A DNA stretch of 13,515 nt from an archaeon. Lineage in GTDB: Archaea > Nanobdellota > Nanobdellia > Pacearchaeales > GW2011-AR1. Shown here one piece after another: positions 1 through 5,926 of this stretch; position 1 is the first letter of the stretch, and each line of letters opens with the position of its first letter. The notes under the pieces are model-generated. The model made no database searches. It was not told the DNA's origin and was given only the letters and a program-made list of their open reading frames with translations. Position numbers and translations under genes: made by a program. The stretch covers positions 1 to 13,515 of the forward strand of contig DAIENA010000016.1 of assembly GCA_027341315.1 (NCBI GenBank), in the 5' to 3' direction.

Positions 1-90
1 AACTCCCGCGAGTCCGACAATCAGTCCGGAAATTACTAATAAAAAGAGAAGAACGCCTTTCAAACCCCTTTTGCGGTTTGATTCTTTCAT
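1..90 (-). CDS. N-terminal fragment of a membrane-anchored or secreted protein
   Basis: This is the 5' end of a gene that runs off the left edge; 30 codons are visible from the ATG at 90. The product begins with a basic stretch (MKESNRKRG) followed by a hydrophobic segment of about 18 residues (roughly residues 13-30, VLLFLLVISGLIVGLAGV). This is the layout of a signal peptide or N-terminal membrane anchor. A TATA-like element (111-120, minus strand) is centred about 25.5 nt upstream of the ATG, the same spacing as most genes here, which supports both the start and the gene. The body is outside the window, so no function can be assigned. Repeated palindromic motifs lie directly upstream of this promoter. 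Confidence 0.7.
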   Translation of the reverse strand, partial: MKESNRKRGLKGVLLFLLVISGLIVGLAGV

Positions 91-110
91 GCAAAAACAC
101 GTCACTATTT

Positions 111-120
111 ATTTATAAAC
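111..120 (-). promoter_or_regulatory. TATA-like element of the left-edge gene
   Basis: The minus strand reads GTTTATAAAT, centred about 25.5 nt before the ATG at 90. This fits an archaeal TATA box driving a leaderless transcript. Confidence 0.6.
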
Positions 121-130
121 TTATCGCGAC

Positions 131-221
131 AGCGACGGATGAAAAAAATTTCATACGTCATTTTTTTACTAATTTACCGACGGAAAACACGAAAATCACC
201 GACGTATGAAAAAATTTTCAT
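131..221. repeat. Cluster of GACG(G/T)ATGAAA repeats and palindromes
   Basis: GACGGATGAAA (134-144) and TTTCATACGTC (149-159) form a 26-bp inverted repeat with 11-bp arms and one mismatch. A second copy of the unit, GACGTATGAAAA, starts at 201 and is followed by TTTTCAT, giving a 7-bp-arm palindrome (206-221). A partial copy, ACCGACGGAAAA, lies at 176-187. The second palindrome overlaps the stop codon (218-220) of the neighbouring minus-strand gene, so in its transcript it could form a weak AT-rich hairpin followed by no clear U-run. The cluster lies just upstream of the TATA element of the left-edge gene, where an archaeal activator or repressor could bind. The regulatory role is inferred. 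Confidence 0.55.
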
Positions 222-559
222 TTGAGAAACTTTTCCATATTTTTTATTTTTTTGTTTATTGCTCTTGAAAAGTTTGAAATCGTTTGGGCCCTGTCAAGAA
301 AGTTCAAAAGAGAAACTGAATACGTGTCTCCCAGTTCAATAAACCCGTCAATGTCACAATTTGAAGAAATTTTTTCCTTAAGTTTCCAGTCTGAAAAATC
401 AAGTCTTTGATAAAGTTCATCCAAACTTGAAAGGCCATTCATATACCCCTTAAATAAAACAACAGTTTCATAATCTAATAAATTATTGGCCCTAAGTCTT
501 GAAAGCCTTATCTGAAAACTTTCCTGTTCCTGCATGAACTTCTCAACCTTTTCCTTCAT
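218..559 (-). CDS. Hypothetical small helical protein
   Basis: I do not recognise this family. From the ATG at 559 the protein has 113 residues, rich in Lys, Glu and Leu. The N-terminal third looks like an amphipathic or coiled-coil helix and the C-terminus is basic (AINKKIKNMEKFLK). There is no signal peptide, membrane span or metal motif. The frame stays open further upstream to a GTG at 589 (123 residues). However, the best TATA-like element (591-602, minus strand) would place transcription initiation near 571, downstream of that GTG. The ATG at 559 (about 12-nt leader) or a TTG at 568 therefore fits better. Its stop codon falls inside the palindrome at 206-221. The gene has few CGAC/GTCG tetranucleotides, like the other orphan genes here. 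Confidence 0.55.
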   Translation of the reverse strand: MKEKVEKFMQEQESFQIRLSRLRANNLLDYETVVLFKGYMNGLSSLDELYQRLDFSDWKLKEKISSNCDIDGFIELGDTYSVSLLNFLDRAQTISNFSRAINKKIKNMEKFLK

Positions 560-590
560 CTCATTCAAAGTTTCGTTTGTTCTTATCACA

Positions 591-602
591 CTATATTATA
601 TG
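591..602 (-). promoter_or_regulatory. TATA-like element upstream of the small helical protein gene
   Basis: The minus strand reads CATATAATATAG. A transcript starting about 25 nt downstream would begin near 571, past the GTG at 589, which argues for the start at 559 or 568. Confidence 0.45.
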
Positions 603-657
603 CATCCAATCTTTAAGATTTTTTCTTCTTAGAGATCCTTTTTGCAAATTCAAAAAA

Positions 658-666
658 ATTAAATAG
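658..666 (+). promoter_or_regulatory. TATA-like element of the four-span membrane protein gene
   Basis: ATTAAATAG is centred 25 nt before the ATG at 687, consistent with a leaderless transcript. No Shine-Dalgarno sequence precedes the ATG. Confidence 0.5.
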
Positions 667-686
667 AAAGAAAATTTGAGTTAAGA

Positions 687-1118
687 ATGAAAAAAGAATC
701 AAAAAACAGTTTAATTGCAATTGGAATATTAATTATTCTCCCATTCACCTATTTTTTAGCAAAAATAATAATGGATTTATCAACAGATCAATTGATTGCA
801 AATTCCTTATCACAAAATACTCTTATAGGATGTTCATACTTTTCAGTAATTTTCTTTTTAACATTCATCTGGCAATGGGGATTATACCTCATAAATAAAC
901 AAAGCATAGTGACCCAAATGGAAAAAGAGGGGAAAAAATTTAACAAAAAATCTAAAGAAAAATGGAGAGAAATTATAAAAGACCTTTCAATCGGAGTTAC
1001 TGCTTCTTGGATAACTATCTTCTTTCTATCTTCAAACTACTTGACAATTGTTTTTTTAACCTCAGTAGAATTAAATTTTTTAATGCTGTTTTATGCTTTT
1101 TACTTAAAACGAAAATAA
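687..1118 (+). CDS. Hypothetical integral membrane protein, four predicted spans
   Basis: The 143-residue product has hydrophobic segments at about residues 8-29, 45-69, 99-116 and 118-139. A basic, Lys-rich loop (about residues 71-98) lies between spans two and three and is probably cytoplasmic. The protein ends in KRK. No catalytic or transport motif is recognisable, so the function is unknown. A TATA-like element at 658-666 supports the ATG at 687. The gene contains essentially no CGAC/GTCG, unlike the tRNA-charging genes in the window. An overlapping reading frame at 962-1201 is a shadow of this gene. Confidence 0.6.
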   Translation: MKKESKNSLIAIGILIILPFTYFLAKIIMDLSTDQLIANSLSQNTLIGCSYFSVIFFLTFIWQWGLYLINKQSIVTQMEKEGKKFNKKSKEKWREIIKDLSIGVTASWITIFFLSSNYLTIVFLTSVELNFLMLFYAFYLKRK

Positions 1119-1151
1119 ATTCCAAATTTTCTAAAAACTCACTCCATAAAT

Positions 1152-1160
1152 TTTATAAAT
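1152..1160 (+). promoter_or_regulatory. TATA box of the DUF2283-like gene
   Basis: TTTATAAAT is centred about 33 nt before the ATG at 1189. This predicts a leader of only about 7 nt and is one of the few departures from the 25-26 nt spacing here. Confidence 0.55.
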
Positions 1161-1188
1161 CTTCTTATTCTAATATTTTTAACATAAA

Positions 1189-1530
1189 ATGCCAAGTGTA
1201 AAAATTTCTCATTATGATGAAAATACAGACAGCCTGATTGTTTCATCCATTGAAGAAAATGAAAAAGTAAGAAAGAATTTCAGTTTTGATGATTTTGTAA
1301 TCAGTACGACCGGAAGGGGAAAAGTAGTGAGTCTCGAAATAAGGGAGTTCTCCGAATTTCTCAGGGAAATGGGGTTTAACCTGAAAAATATAAAAGAACA
1401 CTCCGAAGATTTCACGCTCCTTGTCAAACCAAAAAAAGAACTTTTATTTATCGGAGTCGGTCTTGAAAACAACGGAGGATTTAAGCAGATTCCCGTCGCG
1501 AATATTCCCATCCAATCAGTAAGAATTTAA
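1189..1530 (+). CDS. DUF2283-like small protein
   Basis: The 113-residue protein begins with a pattern resembling DUF2283: a YDENTDSL segment (residues 9-16), then after a short spacer FVISTTGRGKVVSLEIREFSEFL (about 36-58), matching the family's Y-D-x-x-x-D-x-L and G-x-(V/I)-(V/S)-(G/S)-(L/I)-E-(I/L) layout. The C-terminal half is longer than a bare DUF2283 domain and ends in a beta-rich segment. DUF2283 has no well-established function; some members sit beside DUF4258 toxin-like proteins. Here the neighbour at 1527-1913 is convergent and not in an operon, so a toxin-antitoxin reading is not supported. The two genes share a TTAA at 1527-1530 that supplies both stop codons. Confidence 0.65.
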   Translation: MPSVKISHYDENTDSLIVSSIEENEKVRKNFSFDDFVISTTGRGKVVSLEIREFSEFLREMGFNLKNIKEHSEDFTLLVKPKKELLFIGVGLENNGGFKQIPVANIPIQSVRI

Positions 1531-1913
1531 ATCATATTTCTTCCATATCTTTTTATTACGGATTTTAGAAAATTTTTAAAAATTGTTCCGGAGACAAATG
1601 CGTTTACCATTTCAGGTTTTCCGTTAACTGCAAAATGAATTGCAAAGAGGGCATAATTTCCCTTGTCTAATTCATAGTAAAAATCATAATTGTCATAACC
1701 GCCTTTACGTTTTCTTAAGAGCACCATTTTTATTAAGTTAAATTTTTTATAAATTTCTTTTAGGTTCTCCTCGTCTGTTCCCTTGGACAAAATGGACAAA
1801 TCATAATGCTCTGTTTTTATGTAATCTTCAAAAGAATATTTTTTTAATTCTTTTACAATCAGGTCAATTTCATTTTTTTCAAGATAAATTTTTTTTATCC
1901 ACTCCCCGCTCAT
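1527..1913 (-). CDS. Hypothetical 128-residue protein
   Basis: I do not recognise this family. The N-terminal half (residues 1-60) is charged and helical. The second half has alternating aromatic residues (YDNYDFYYELDKGNYALFAIHF, about 72-93) suggesting a beta sheet, followed by a basic helix ending RYGRNMI. It is cytoplasmic, with no signal peptide or metal ligands in a recognisable pattern. The size and alpha-then-beta layout are loosely reminiscent of small RelE/ParE-like folds, but no diagnostic residue supports that. A near-ideal palindromic TATA box (TTTATATAAA, 1933-1942) lies about 24.5 nt upstream of the ATG at 1913. The gene converges on the DUF2283-like gene with a 4-nt overlap at their stops. 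Confidence 0.65.
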   Translation of the reverse strand: MSGEWIKKIYLEKNEIDLIVKELKKYSFEDYIKTEHYDLSILSKGTDEENLKEIYKKFNLIKMVLLRKRKGGYDNYDFYYELDKGNYALFAIHFAVNGKPEMVNAFVSGTIFKNFLKSVIKRYGRNMI

Positions 1914-1932
1914 TTCTTCATTAAATTACTTT

Positions 1933-1942
1933 TTTATATAAA
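1933..1942 (-). promoter_or_regulatory. TATA box TTTATATAAA
   Basis: This palindromic TATA box is centred about 24.5 nt before the ATG at 1913 and predicts a leaderless transcript for the 128-residue hypothetical protein. Confidence 0.65.
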
Positions 1943-1956
1943 TTTTTCTGCATATT

Positions 1957-2703
1957 TTAATAATTTCCAAAATAAATTAATTTGTTTTTTTCGTCGCGTA
2001 TAAAAATCGAGTCGCCGGTTTTCGTCCAGACATAAGTTACGTTCCAGTCTTTAGGCGTTAAAACGACTTCTTCGTCGGGAAGAAGAACTTTATTTCCAAA
2101 AACGTACCGTTTTCTTCCTTCGTCCTTGACTGAAAAACCCGTGATATTCAGCTTTCCCGGACAAACATTTTTCAAAACGACCTTTTGCCCCGAAGTGTCC
2201 CACGTCTCAAGTTTAAGGCACGTATTGTCTGACTTCTCGCAAAGATTAATATTTTTTTCAAGGCAACCCTCCCACGCCGACATAAAATCATCATGAAAAG
2301 AATCTTTTCCCTCGGGAAAGTAAGCGTTCGAGTATCCGTTTTCGATTGATTCCAGATTCACGTTTTCGCTTCCTAAAAAAACGTAGGCGAGCCACCGTCC
2401 GTAAAGGTCGGTTTTCGTCGGGCCAAAAACAAGAGTTATATTTTTTCCTTCGATTTTATTTTTTAAAAAATTCATCGCTTCGTCGTGCCCGACTTCTTTA
2501 AGCTCCGGAGAATTTATTCCGAGAAACCTAACCGAGTGATTGTTAATTATCGCCGTGTCTCCGTCTATAACCCGCTCGACAAAACCAACGTTCGGATTTT
2601 GAAAATTTTTTACAAGAAAAGAATCAAGAAAGGAATAATTCAAGGTGACAATCATTAAAAAAAGCACAATCAAAATAAGTATTTCTCTTTTCATAAAATT
2701 CAT
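1957..2703 (-). CDS. Exported thermonuclease-type (SNase) nuclease with C-terminal lamin-tail-like domain
   Basis: The protein has an N-terminal hydrophobic segment (about residues 7-20) acting as a signal peptide or membrane anchor. A staphylococcal-nuclease fold follows at about 38-150. Visible catalytic features are ERVIDGDT (calcium ligands D47, D49-T50), VRFLGINSPE (R59, E67) and DLYGR (R103), matching the Arg-Glu-Arg set of the family. Four cysteines (147, 155, 162, 181) could form disulfides outside the cell. Residues about 163-248 (LETWDTSGQKVVLKN, LNITGFSVKD, VLLPDEEVVLTP) look like a lamin-tail domain, often attached to secreted nucleases. It should cleave DNA or RNA outside the membrane. 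The TATA-like element at 2715-2723 is 25 nt from Met4 (2694) but only 16 nt from Met1, so translation probably starts at Met4. The product would be 245 residues. Confidence 0.88.
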   Translation of the reverse strand: MNFMKREILILIVLFLMIVTLNYSFLDSFLVKNFQNPNVGFVERVIDGDTAIINNHSVRFLGINSPELKEVGHDEAMNFLKNKIEGKNITLVFGPTKTDLYGRWLAYVFLGSENVNLESIENGYSNAYFPEGKDSFHDDFMSAWEGCLEKNINLCEKSDNTCLKLETWDTSGQKVVLKNVCPGKLNITGFSVKDEGRKRYVFGNKVLLPDEEVVLTPKDWNVTYVWTKTGDSIFIRDEKNKLIYFGNY

Positions 2704-2714
2704 AACAAAAAAAA

Positions 2715-2723
2715 CTTTATAAT
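2715..2723 (-). promoter_or_regulatory. TATA-like element of the SNase gene
   Basis: The minus strand reads ATTATAAAG. It is centred 25 nt before the Met4 codon (2694) and 16 nt before Met1 (2703), so it favours Met4. Confidence 0.5.
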
Positions 2724-2730
2724 TTTTTGT

Positions 2731-3396
2731 TTATTCTTTTCCTAAAATTTCGACGTCGATTCCGTCGGCGTTGCAGAGTTCCTTGAATTCTTTAGCGTCG
2801 TCATCGCTTCCGACAACCGACCCCCAGTGCATTGGAATTGCAAGAGTTGGTTTTATTATTTTTGCGGCTTCGGCTGCTTCTTCAGCGCTCATCGTAAAAC
2901 GTCCGCCGATCGGAAGAAGGGCGATAAACTTTTTGTCCGGTTGATTGTGTCCGGTTAATTTTTGCATTTCGGGAATTACGTCGGTGTCTCCCGCATGGTA
3001 AATTATTACGTCGTTGGTTTTTATGAGGTACCCGACAAGACCTTCTTCTTTTGGATGAAAAGTTTTGTCAATGTTATACGCCGGAACCGCCGCAATTTTT
3101 ACAGTCCCAAGATCAATTTCCTGCCCGGGTGAAACAACTTCCATTCTTATCGGAACCTGAAAACGCGCGATTTTACTTTGCGAATCGGCAGTCATTATTA
3201 TTCTTGTCCCTTCCTGAATAATTTTTTTTATGTCTTCAAAACTGCAGTGGTCGTAGTGCCCGTGCGTAATTAAAATTAAATCTGCTTTAGGCAAATCGTC
3301 TCCGATTTTGAAAGGGTCTATGTAAATAATTTTTGAATTTTTTATTAAAAACCCTGAGTGTCCAAGCCACCTCAGTTCAATCTCCCCTATTCTCAT
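2731..3396 (-). CDS. Metallo-beta-lactamase-fold hydrolase, UPF0173 type
   Basis: The 221-residue protein is full length for the UPF0173/UlaG-like branch of the metallo-beta-lactamase superfamily. Metal-binding motifs are THGHYDH (H45, H47, D49, H50), HAGDTD (H134, D137) and PMHWG (H190). The N-terminal IELRWLGHSGFLI strand and the FHPKEEGLVGYLI segment (around residue 113) are typical of this branch. It should bind two metal ions and hydrolyse a phosphoester or similar ester in the cytoplasm; the physiological substrate of this family is not established. It has its own TATA-like element (3418-3426) centred 26 nt before the ATG, so it need not be co-transcribed with the DHH gene upstream. The gene is rich in GTCG/CGAC like the core genes of the window. 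Confidence 0.92.
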   Translation of the reverse strand: MRIGEIELRWLGHSGFLIKNSKIIYIDPFKIGDDLPKADLILITHGHYDHCSFEDIKKIIQEGTRIIMTADSQSKIARFQVPIRMEVVSPGQEIDLGTVKIAAVPAYNIDKTFHPKEEGLVGYLIKTNDVIIYHAGDTDVIPEMQKLTGHNQPDKKFIALLPIGGRFTMSAEEAAEAAKIIKPTLAIPMHWGSVVGSDDDAKEFKELCNADGIDVEILGKE

Positions 3397-3417
3397 AATT
3401 TTAGAAAAACAAATTTG

Positions 3418-3426
3418 GTTTTTAAG
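3418..3426 (-). promoter_or_regulatory. TATA-like element of the UPF0173 gene
   Basis: The minus strand reads CTTAAAAAC, centred 26 nt before the ATG at 3396. This implies leaderless transcription. Confidence 0.5.
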
Positions 3427-3455
3427 GTTTTATATTTACAAAAACAATTCAAAAT

Positions 3456-4493
3456 TCAGCCTAAAACTCTTTTTTTAAAAATTTCAAAATCTTCTTCCCG
3501 GATTTTCGCCGCCGCCGAGGGGATGTGGCCGCCGCCGTTCGATTCAGGAAACCCGTAAACGCCTTCTTTCATAAGTTTTCCCATATCTATTTTTGAATTT
3601 GAACTTCTTGCGCTGATTCTTACAAATCCTTTTTCCCTGTATACAAAAATAAAATTCCTGTCCGGGTCAGAACCTGCAATTAAAGTTGCAACGTAACTCA
3701 AAACGTCAAAGCGCGATTTTATTTCGTAATAATAAATGTCGTTTTTGGGGTAATACTCTTTGTTCTCGTCAAAGTCGTCGACAATTTTGTAAACTTCCTC
3801 TTCTATAAGTTCATGAATTTCGCTTAATTCTTCCAGTTTTTTTTCCTTGATTAAATTGTAAACATAAAAAATGTCATTCCTGTAATAAATCAACGACGAC
3901 GAAATTCGTCTGGCATTGACGCCCGGAATCGACGAGGAAAGTTGGTCCATCTGAACTTCCGGATAAAAAGATTTCAAAAATTCAAAATTTTTTTCCGACC
4001 TAAAAGAGTAGTCGGCAAAAATCGCCGCGCAAACAAGCCATCCCCACGACTCGGAATCGATAAATTCTTCTCCAAGGGAAAAAATAGCCAATGCGGAGCA
4101 GTCTTCCGAAACGGTTTTAATTATGTTTTTTTTGTTTTCCAGTTTTTCTCCCGTCGGATGGTGGTCAATTAAAAAAACGTCCATTTCTTCTCTTAATTCT
4201 TCAAAACCTTCAAAGTCAATTGATTCTACATTTATGTCGCTGAAAAAAACTTTTGAAATTCCCTTCTCGCGAAGTTTAATTGAAACCTCATGAACCATGT
4301 CTTCTTTTATATCTAAAAAATCCATATAATCAACTTTTATTCCTTTGGCGTTTAGAATCTGCTCAAGAAAAAATCCCGAGGCAAGACCGTCAAGGTCAAT
4401 GTGGGTTAAAACTGCAACTTTGTCATAAAGCCCTATTGAATCAATGAATTTTGTAAAATCGTCTTTTGAACCAAAGACATAGTCCAATTCCAT
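3456..4493 (-). CDS. DHH/DHHA1 family phosphoesterase (NrnA/RecJ-like)
   Basis: The 345-residue protein has both lobes of the family. The N-terminal DHH domain shows THIDLDG (H31, D33, D35), a SDINVES strand with D86, the signature IDHHP (D110-H111-H112), a DCSALAIF segment (131-138) and FADYS (D161), a complete set of manganese ligands. The C-terminal DHHA1 domain ends with the substrate-binding NGGGH motif (319-323) followed by PSAAAKI. Members of this size without OB or helicase-associated domains are oligoribonucleases, pAp phosphatases or cyclic-dinucleotide phosphodiesterases, or short RecJ-like exonucleases in archaea; the sequence alone does not separate these. It has its own TATA-like element (4514-4522) and is divergent from the zinc-finger gene at 4583. 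Confidence 0.92.
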   Translation of the reverse strand: MELDYVFGSKDDFTKFIDSIGLYDKVAVLTHIDLDGLASGFFLEQILNAKGIKVDYMDFLDIKEDMVHEVSIKLREKGISKVFFSDINVESIDFEGFEELREEMDVFLIDHHPTGEKLENKKNIIKTVSEDCSALAIFSLGEEFIDSESWGWLVCAAIFADYSFRSEKNFEFLKSFYPEVQMDQLSSSIPGVNARRISSSLIYYRNDIFYVYNLIKEKKLEELSEIHELIEEEVYKIVDDFDENKEYYPKNDIYYYEIKSRFDVLSYVATLIAGSDPDRNFIFVYREKGFVRISARSSNSKIDMGKLMKEGVYGFPESNGGGHIPSAAAKIREEDFEIFKKRVLG

Positions 4494-4513
4494 AAAATTA
4501 AAAGGCGGGTCCT

Positions 4514-4522
4514 TTTTTAAAC
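4514..4522 (-). promoter_or_regulatory. TATA-like element of the DHH phosphoesterase gene
   Basis: The minus strand reads GTTTAAAAA, centred 25 nt before the ATG at 4493. It lies back to back with the promoter at 4553-4561 in an 89-nt divergent intergenic region. Confidence 0.5.
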
Positions 4523-4552
4523 ATTAATATTATTATACAGTAACATAATTAA

Positions 4553-4561
4553 CTTTATAAT
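4553..4561 (+). promoter_or_regulatory. TATA box of the small zinc-finger gene
   Basis: CTTTATAAT is centred 26 nt before the ATG at 4583, so the mRNA is predicted to be leaderless. Confidence 0.6.
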
Positions 4562-4582
4562 CTCAAGAAATCTAAATTCGTA

Positions 4583-4816
4583 ATGGCAATAATAGAATCC
4601 CAAAATTACATAGACGCACTGAAAAAAAGCAAGTTAAAAGATGTGAAAGTTGCGTCGTACGACAGAAAGGACTTCTTGAAAAATCAGGATAATAAATGCT
4701 CAAGGTGTAAAAAAGATTTGAGAGCCGGATATTACAAAATTGAACTCGACCCTAAAACAAGAGAAAAGAAAGCTGTTTGTTCTGACTGCCTTGTAAAAAT
4801 CCCGGAAAGAAGATAA
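4583..4816 (+). CDS. Small four-cysteine zinc-finger protein
   Basis: The 77-residue product has two CxxC knuckles, C39-x2-C42 (KCSRCKKDLRAG) and C66-x2-C69 (VCSDCLVKIP), separated by 23 residues. This is the arrangement of a zinc ribbon or treble-clef finger. The N-terminal 35 residues are basic and helical, and the protein ends in PERR. It may bind nucleic acid or a protein partner, but no family is certain and no catalytic His/Asn typical of HNH nucleases is evident between the knuckles. It is a single-gene unit, divergent from the DHH phosphoesterase and convergent with the acidic micro-ORF. The start is supported by the TATA box 26 nt upstream; there is no Shine-Dalgarno sequence. Confidence 0.75.
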   Translation: MAIIESQNYIDALKKSKLKDVKVASYDRKDFLKNQDNKCSRCKKDLRAGYYKIELDPKTREKKAVCSDCLVKIPERR

Positions 4817-4917
4817 TTTTGGTTAAATTTTCCGTTCCAATTGAACTCCCCTATAAAACTTTTTTTGAGAACCTGCAAAACTATTAAAAAATAAAAATTA
4901 AATTAAAAGACTAAATC

Positions 4918-5019
4918 TTAGTATTCTTCGTCGTCTTCGAAGTTCGCGTCGTCTTCTTCAAGGTCGTCCATATCTTCAACGTCTTCTTCGAAGTTTTTGT
5001 CTTTTTTTGGTTTAGGCAT
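4918..5019 (-). CDS. 33-residue highly acidic micro-protein
   Basis: An ATG at 5019 opens a 33-codon frame ending TAA at 4918. The product starts with a short basic stretch (MPKPKKDK) and then becomes almost wholly acidic: I count 17 Asp/Glu in 33 residues, and it ends in EDDEEY. The N-F-E-(E/D)-D unit occurs twice, and the underlying DNA repeats AACTTCGAAGA, suggesting an internal duplication. A Shine-Dalgarno match GGAGGTG (5027-5033, minus strand) sits 7 nt before the ATG, by far the strongest in the window. A TATA-like element lies at 5065-5073, giving a leader of about 24 nt. I do not recognise a family. It could be an acidic chaperone-like or nucleic-acid-mimic peptide, but that is speculation. 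The codon use (GAC, GAA) matches the core genes. Confidence 0.7.
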   Translation of the reverse strand: MPKPKKDKNFEEDVEDMDDLEEDDANFEDDEEY

Positions 5020-5026
5020 CGTTAAA

Positions 5027-5033
5027 CACCTCC
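5027..5033 (-). promoter_or_regulatory. Strong Shine-Dalgarno site of the acidic micro-ORF
   Basis: The minus strand reads GGAGGTG, 7 nt before the ATG at 5019. It is a near-complete anti-SD match in a region where most genes lack any, and it is the main evidence that this short ORF is translated. Confidence 0.75.
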
Positions 5034-5064
5034 GATTTAATTAAACCTTAAATTCCCTAAAGAG

Positions 5065-5073
5065 TTTTTAAAC
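5065..5073 (-). promoter_or_regulatory. TATA-like element of the acidic micro-ORF
   Basis: The minus strand reads GTTTAAAAA. Transcription starting about 26 nt downstream (near 5043) would include the Shine-Dalgarno site in a roughly 24-nt leader. A second candidate, CTTATAAAC, lies farther upstream at 5102-5110. Confidence 0.4.
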
Positions 5074-5134
5074 TTTATTGTCGCCAAAAATCATCGGAAA
5101 AGTTTATAAGGGAAAATTAATGGAGATGGGAAAA

Positions 5135-5926
5135 TTAAAACTCTACAACTTTATGCCCCGCAACTCCTAAATTATAAATTTCAGACTTTCCAATTTTTGC
5201 TTTTCCTTCTCCTTCGTGAATATGTCCGCAAAAAACATATTTTGGTTGATATTTTTTAACATAATCTAAAATGACTTTGCTTCCGGCATGTTTCCCCTTC
5301 CATCCTGTAGGCAATCCTGGAAAATCAACTTTATCCAAAAAACCATAAGGAGGTTGGTGACAAACAAGAATATCCAAACTTCCAAAGTTATTCAAAACTC
5401 TCCTCGCCTTGAGAGTATTTTTTTTAGCTCCTTTAATCATTTTCTTATCTTTCTCATTAAATTCCTTAATCCAACAAGTGTCTACAAAATATTCTAAAAA
5501 ACCAATTCTAATTCCACTTAATTCTCTTTTAACGTTTTTAACTAAACTAACGTTATTCATCTTTCTAATATCCCGGTTAAGGTACGGAAGAGTTATTCCA
5601 TATTTTTTCTCATCCCTCTTAACCCATTTATCCGTGCTCCAAACATTTCCCATGATGGTATAAACCGGGCATTTTTTAGAAAAATATTTCAAAACGTCTA
5701 ATGAAGAATTGTAAATTTGTTTGGAAGACTCTTTCGCATCCTTAGAAATATACTCTAACTCTGGGAGCCCTTTCTTTTTCCTTTCTTCGTTTTCAAAAAA
5801 TCTTTTCCTGGCAAAATCTGCTTTTCCCAAATCGCCGGTCAACAAAACAAAATCAATTTTATTAAGAGAAATCTTTTTAATTTTATCTAAACTTCCATGC
5901 GGGTCACCGACGACAAGAATTTTCAT
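5135..5926 (-). CDS. Calcineurin-like metallophosphoesterase
   Basis: The 263-residue protein carries the ordered metallophosphoesterase motifs GDPHG (D8, H10), GDLG (D32), GNVW (N94), LVCHQPP (H190) and CGHIHEG (H235, H237). The usual GNH(D/E) histidine is replaced by Val95, a variation also found in active small archaeal and YfcE-like members. It should be a cytoplasmic two-metal phosphoesterase, probably with Mn or Ni; the substrate is unknown. Residues about 40-70 and 95-135 are Lys-rich insertions between the motifs. The start overlaps the gatA stop in an ATGA (5923-5926), with GAGGGGA shortly upstream, so translation is probably coupled to gatA. It contains almost no CGAC/GTCG outside its first codons, in sharp contrast to gatA, suggesting a different origin despite the tight spacing. 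Confidence 0.88.
   Translation of the reverse strand: MKILVVGDPHGSLDKIKKISLNKIDFVLLTGDLGKADFARKRFFENEERKKKGLPELEYISKDAKESSKQIYNSSLDVLKYFSKKCPVYTIMGNVWSTDKWVKRDEKKYGITLPYLNRDIRKMNNVSLVKNVKRELSGIRIGFLEYFVDTCWIKEFNEKDKKMIKGAKKNTLKARRVLNNFGSLDILVCHQPPYGFLDKVDFPGLPTGWKGKHAGSKVILDYVKKYQPKYVFCGHIHEGEGKAKIGKSEIYNLGVAGHKVVEF

Noticed and set aside
131..221. Repeats as a possible CRISPR array
   Set aside because: Units are short (about 11 nt), irregularly spaced and partly inverted; there are no uniform spacers and no cas genes.
962..1201. Plus-strand frame of 79 codons
   Set aside because: It overlaps the membrane-protein gene in another frame, has no promoter at the usual spacing and encodes a low-complexity product; it is a shadow.
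1189..1913. DUF2283-like protein and its neighbour as a toxin-antitoxin pair
   Set aside because: The genes are convergent with separate promoters, whereas such pairs are normally co-directional, and the neighbour has no recognisable toxin residues.
4817..4917. Intergenic stretch as an RNA gene or terminator
   Set aside because: It contains only AT-rich sequence with scattered T-runs; I see no stable stem or tRNA-like motif.
5120..5170. Short plus-strand ATG frame near the phosphoesterase 3' end
   Set aside because: It has about 16 codons, most of it antisense to the phosphoesterase gene, and no correctly spaced promoter.
5135..5926. Phosphoesterase as inactive because the GNHE motif reads GNVW
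   Set aside because: All other metal ligands are present and related active enzymes lack His at that position, so it is not evidence of inactivation.
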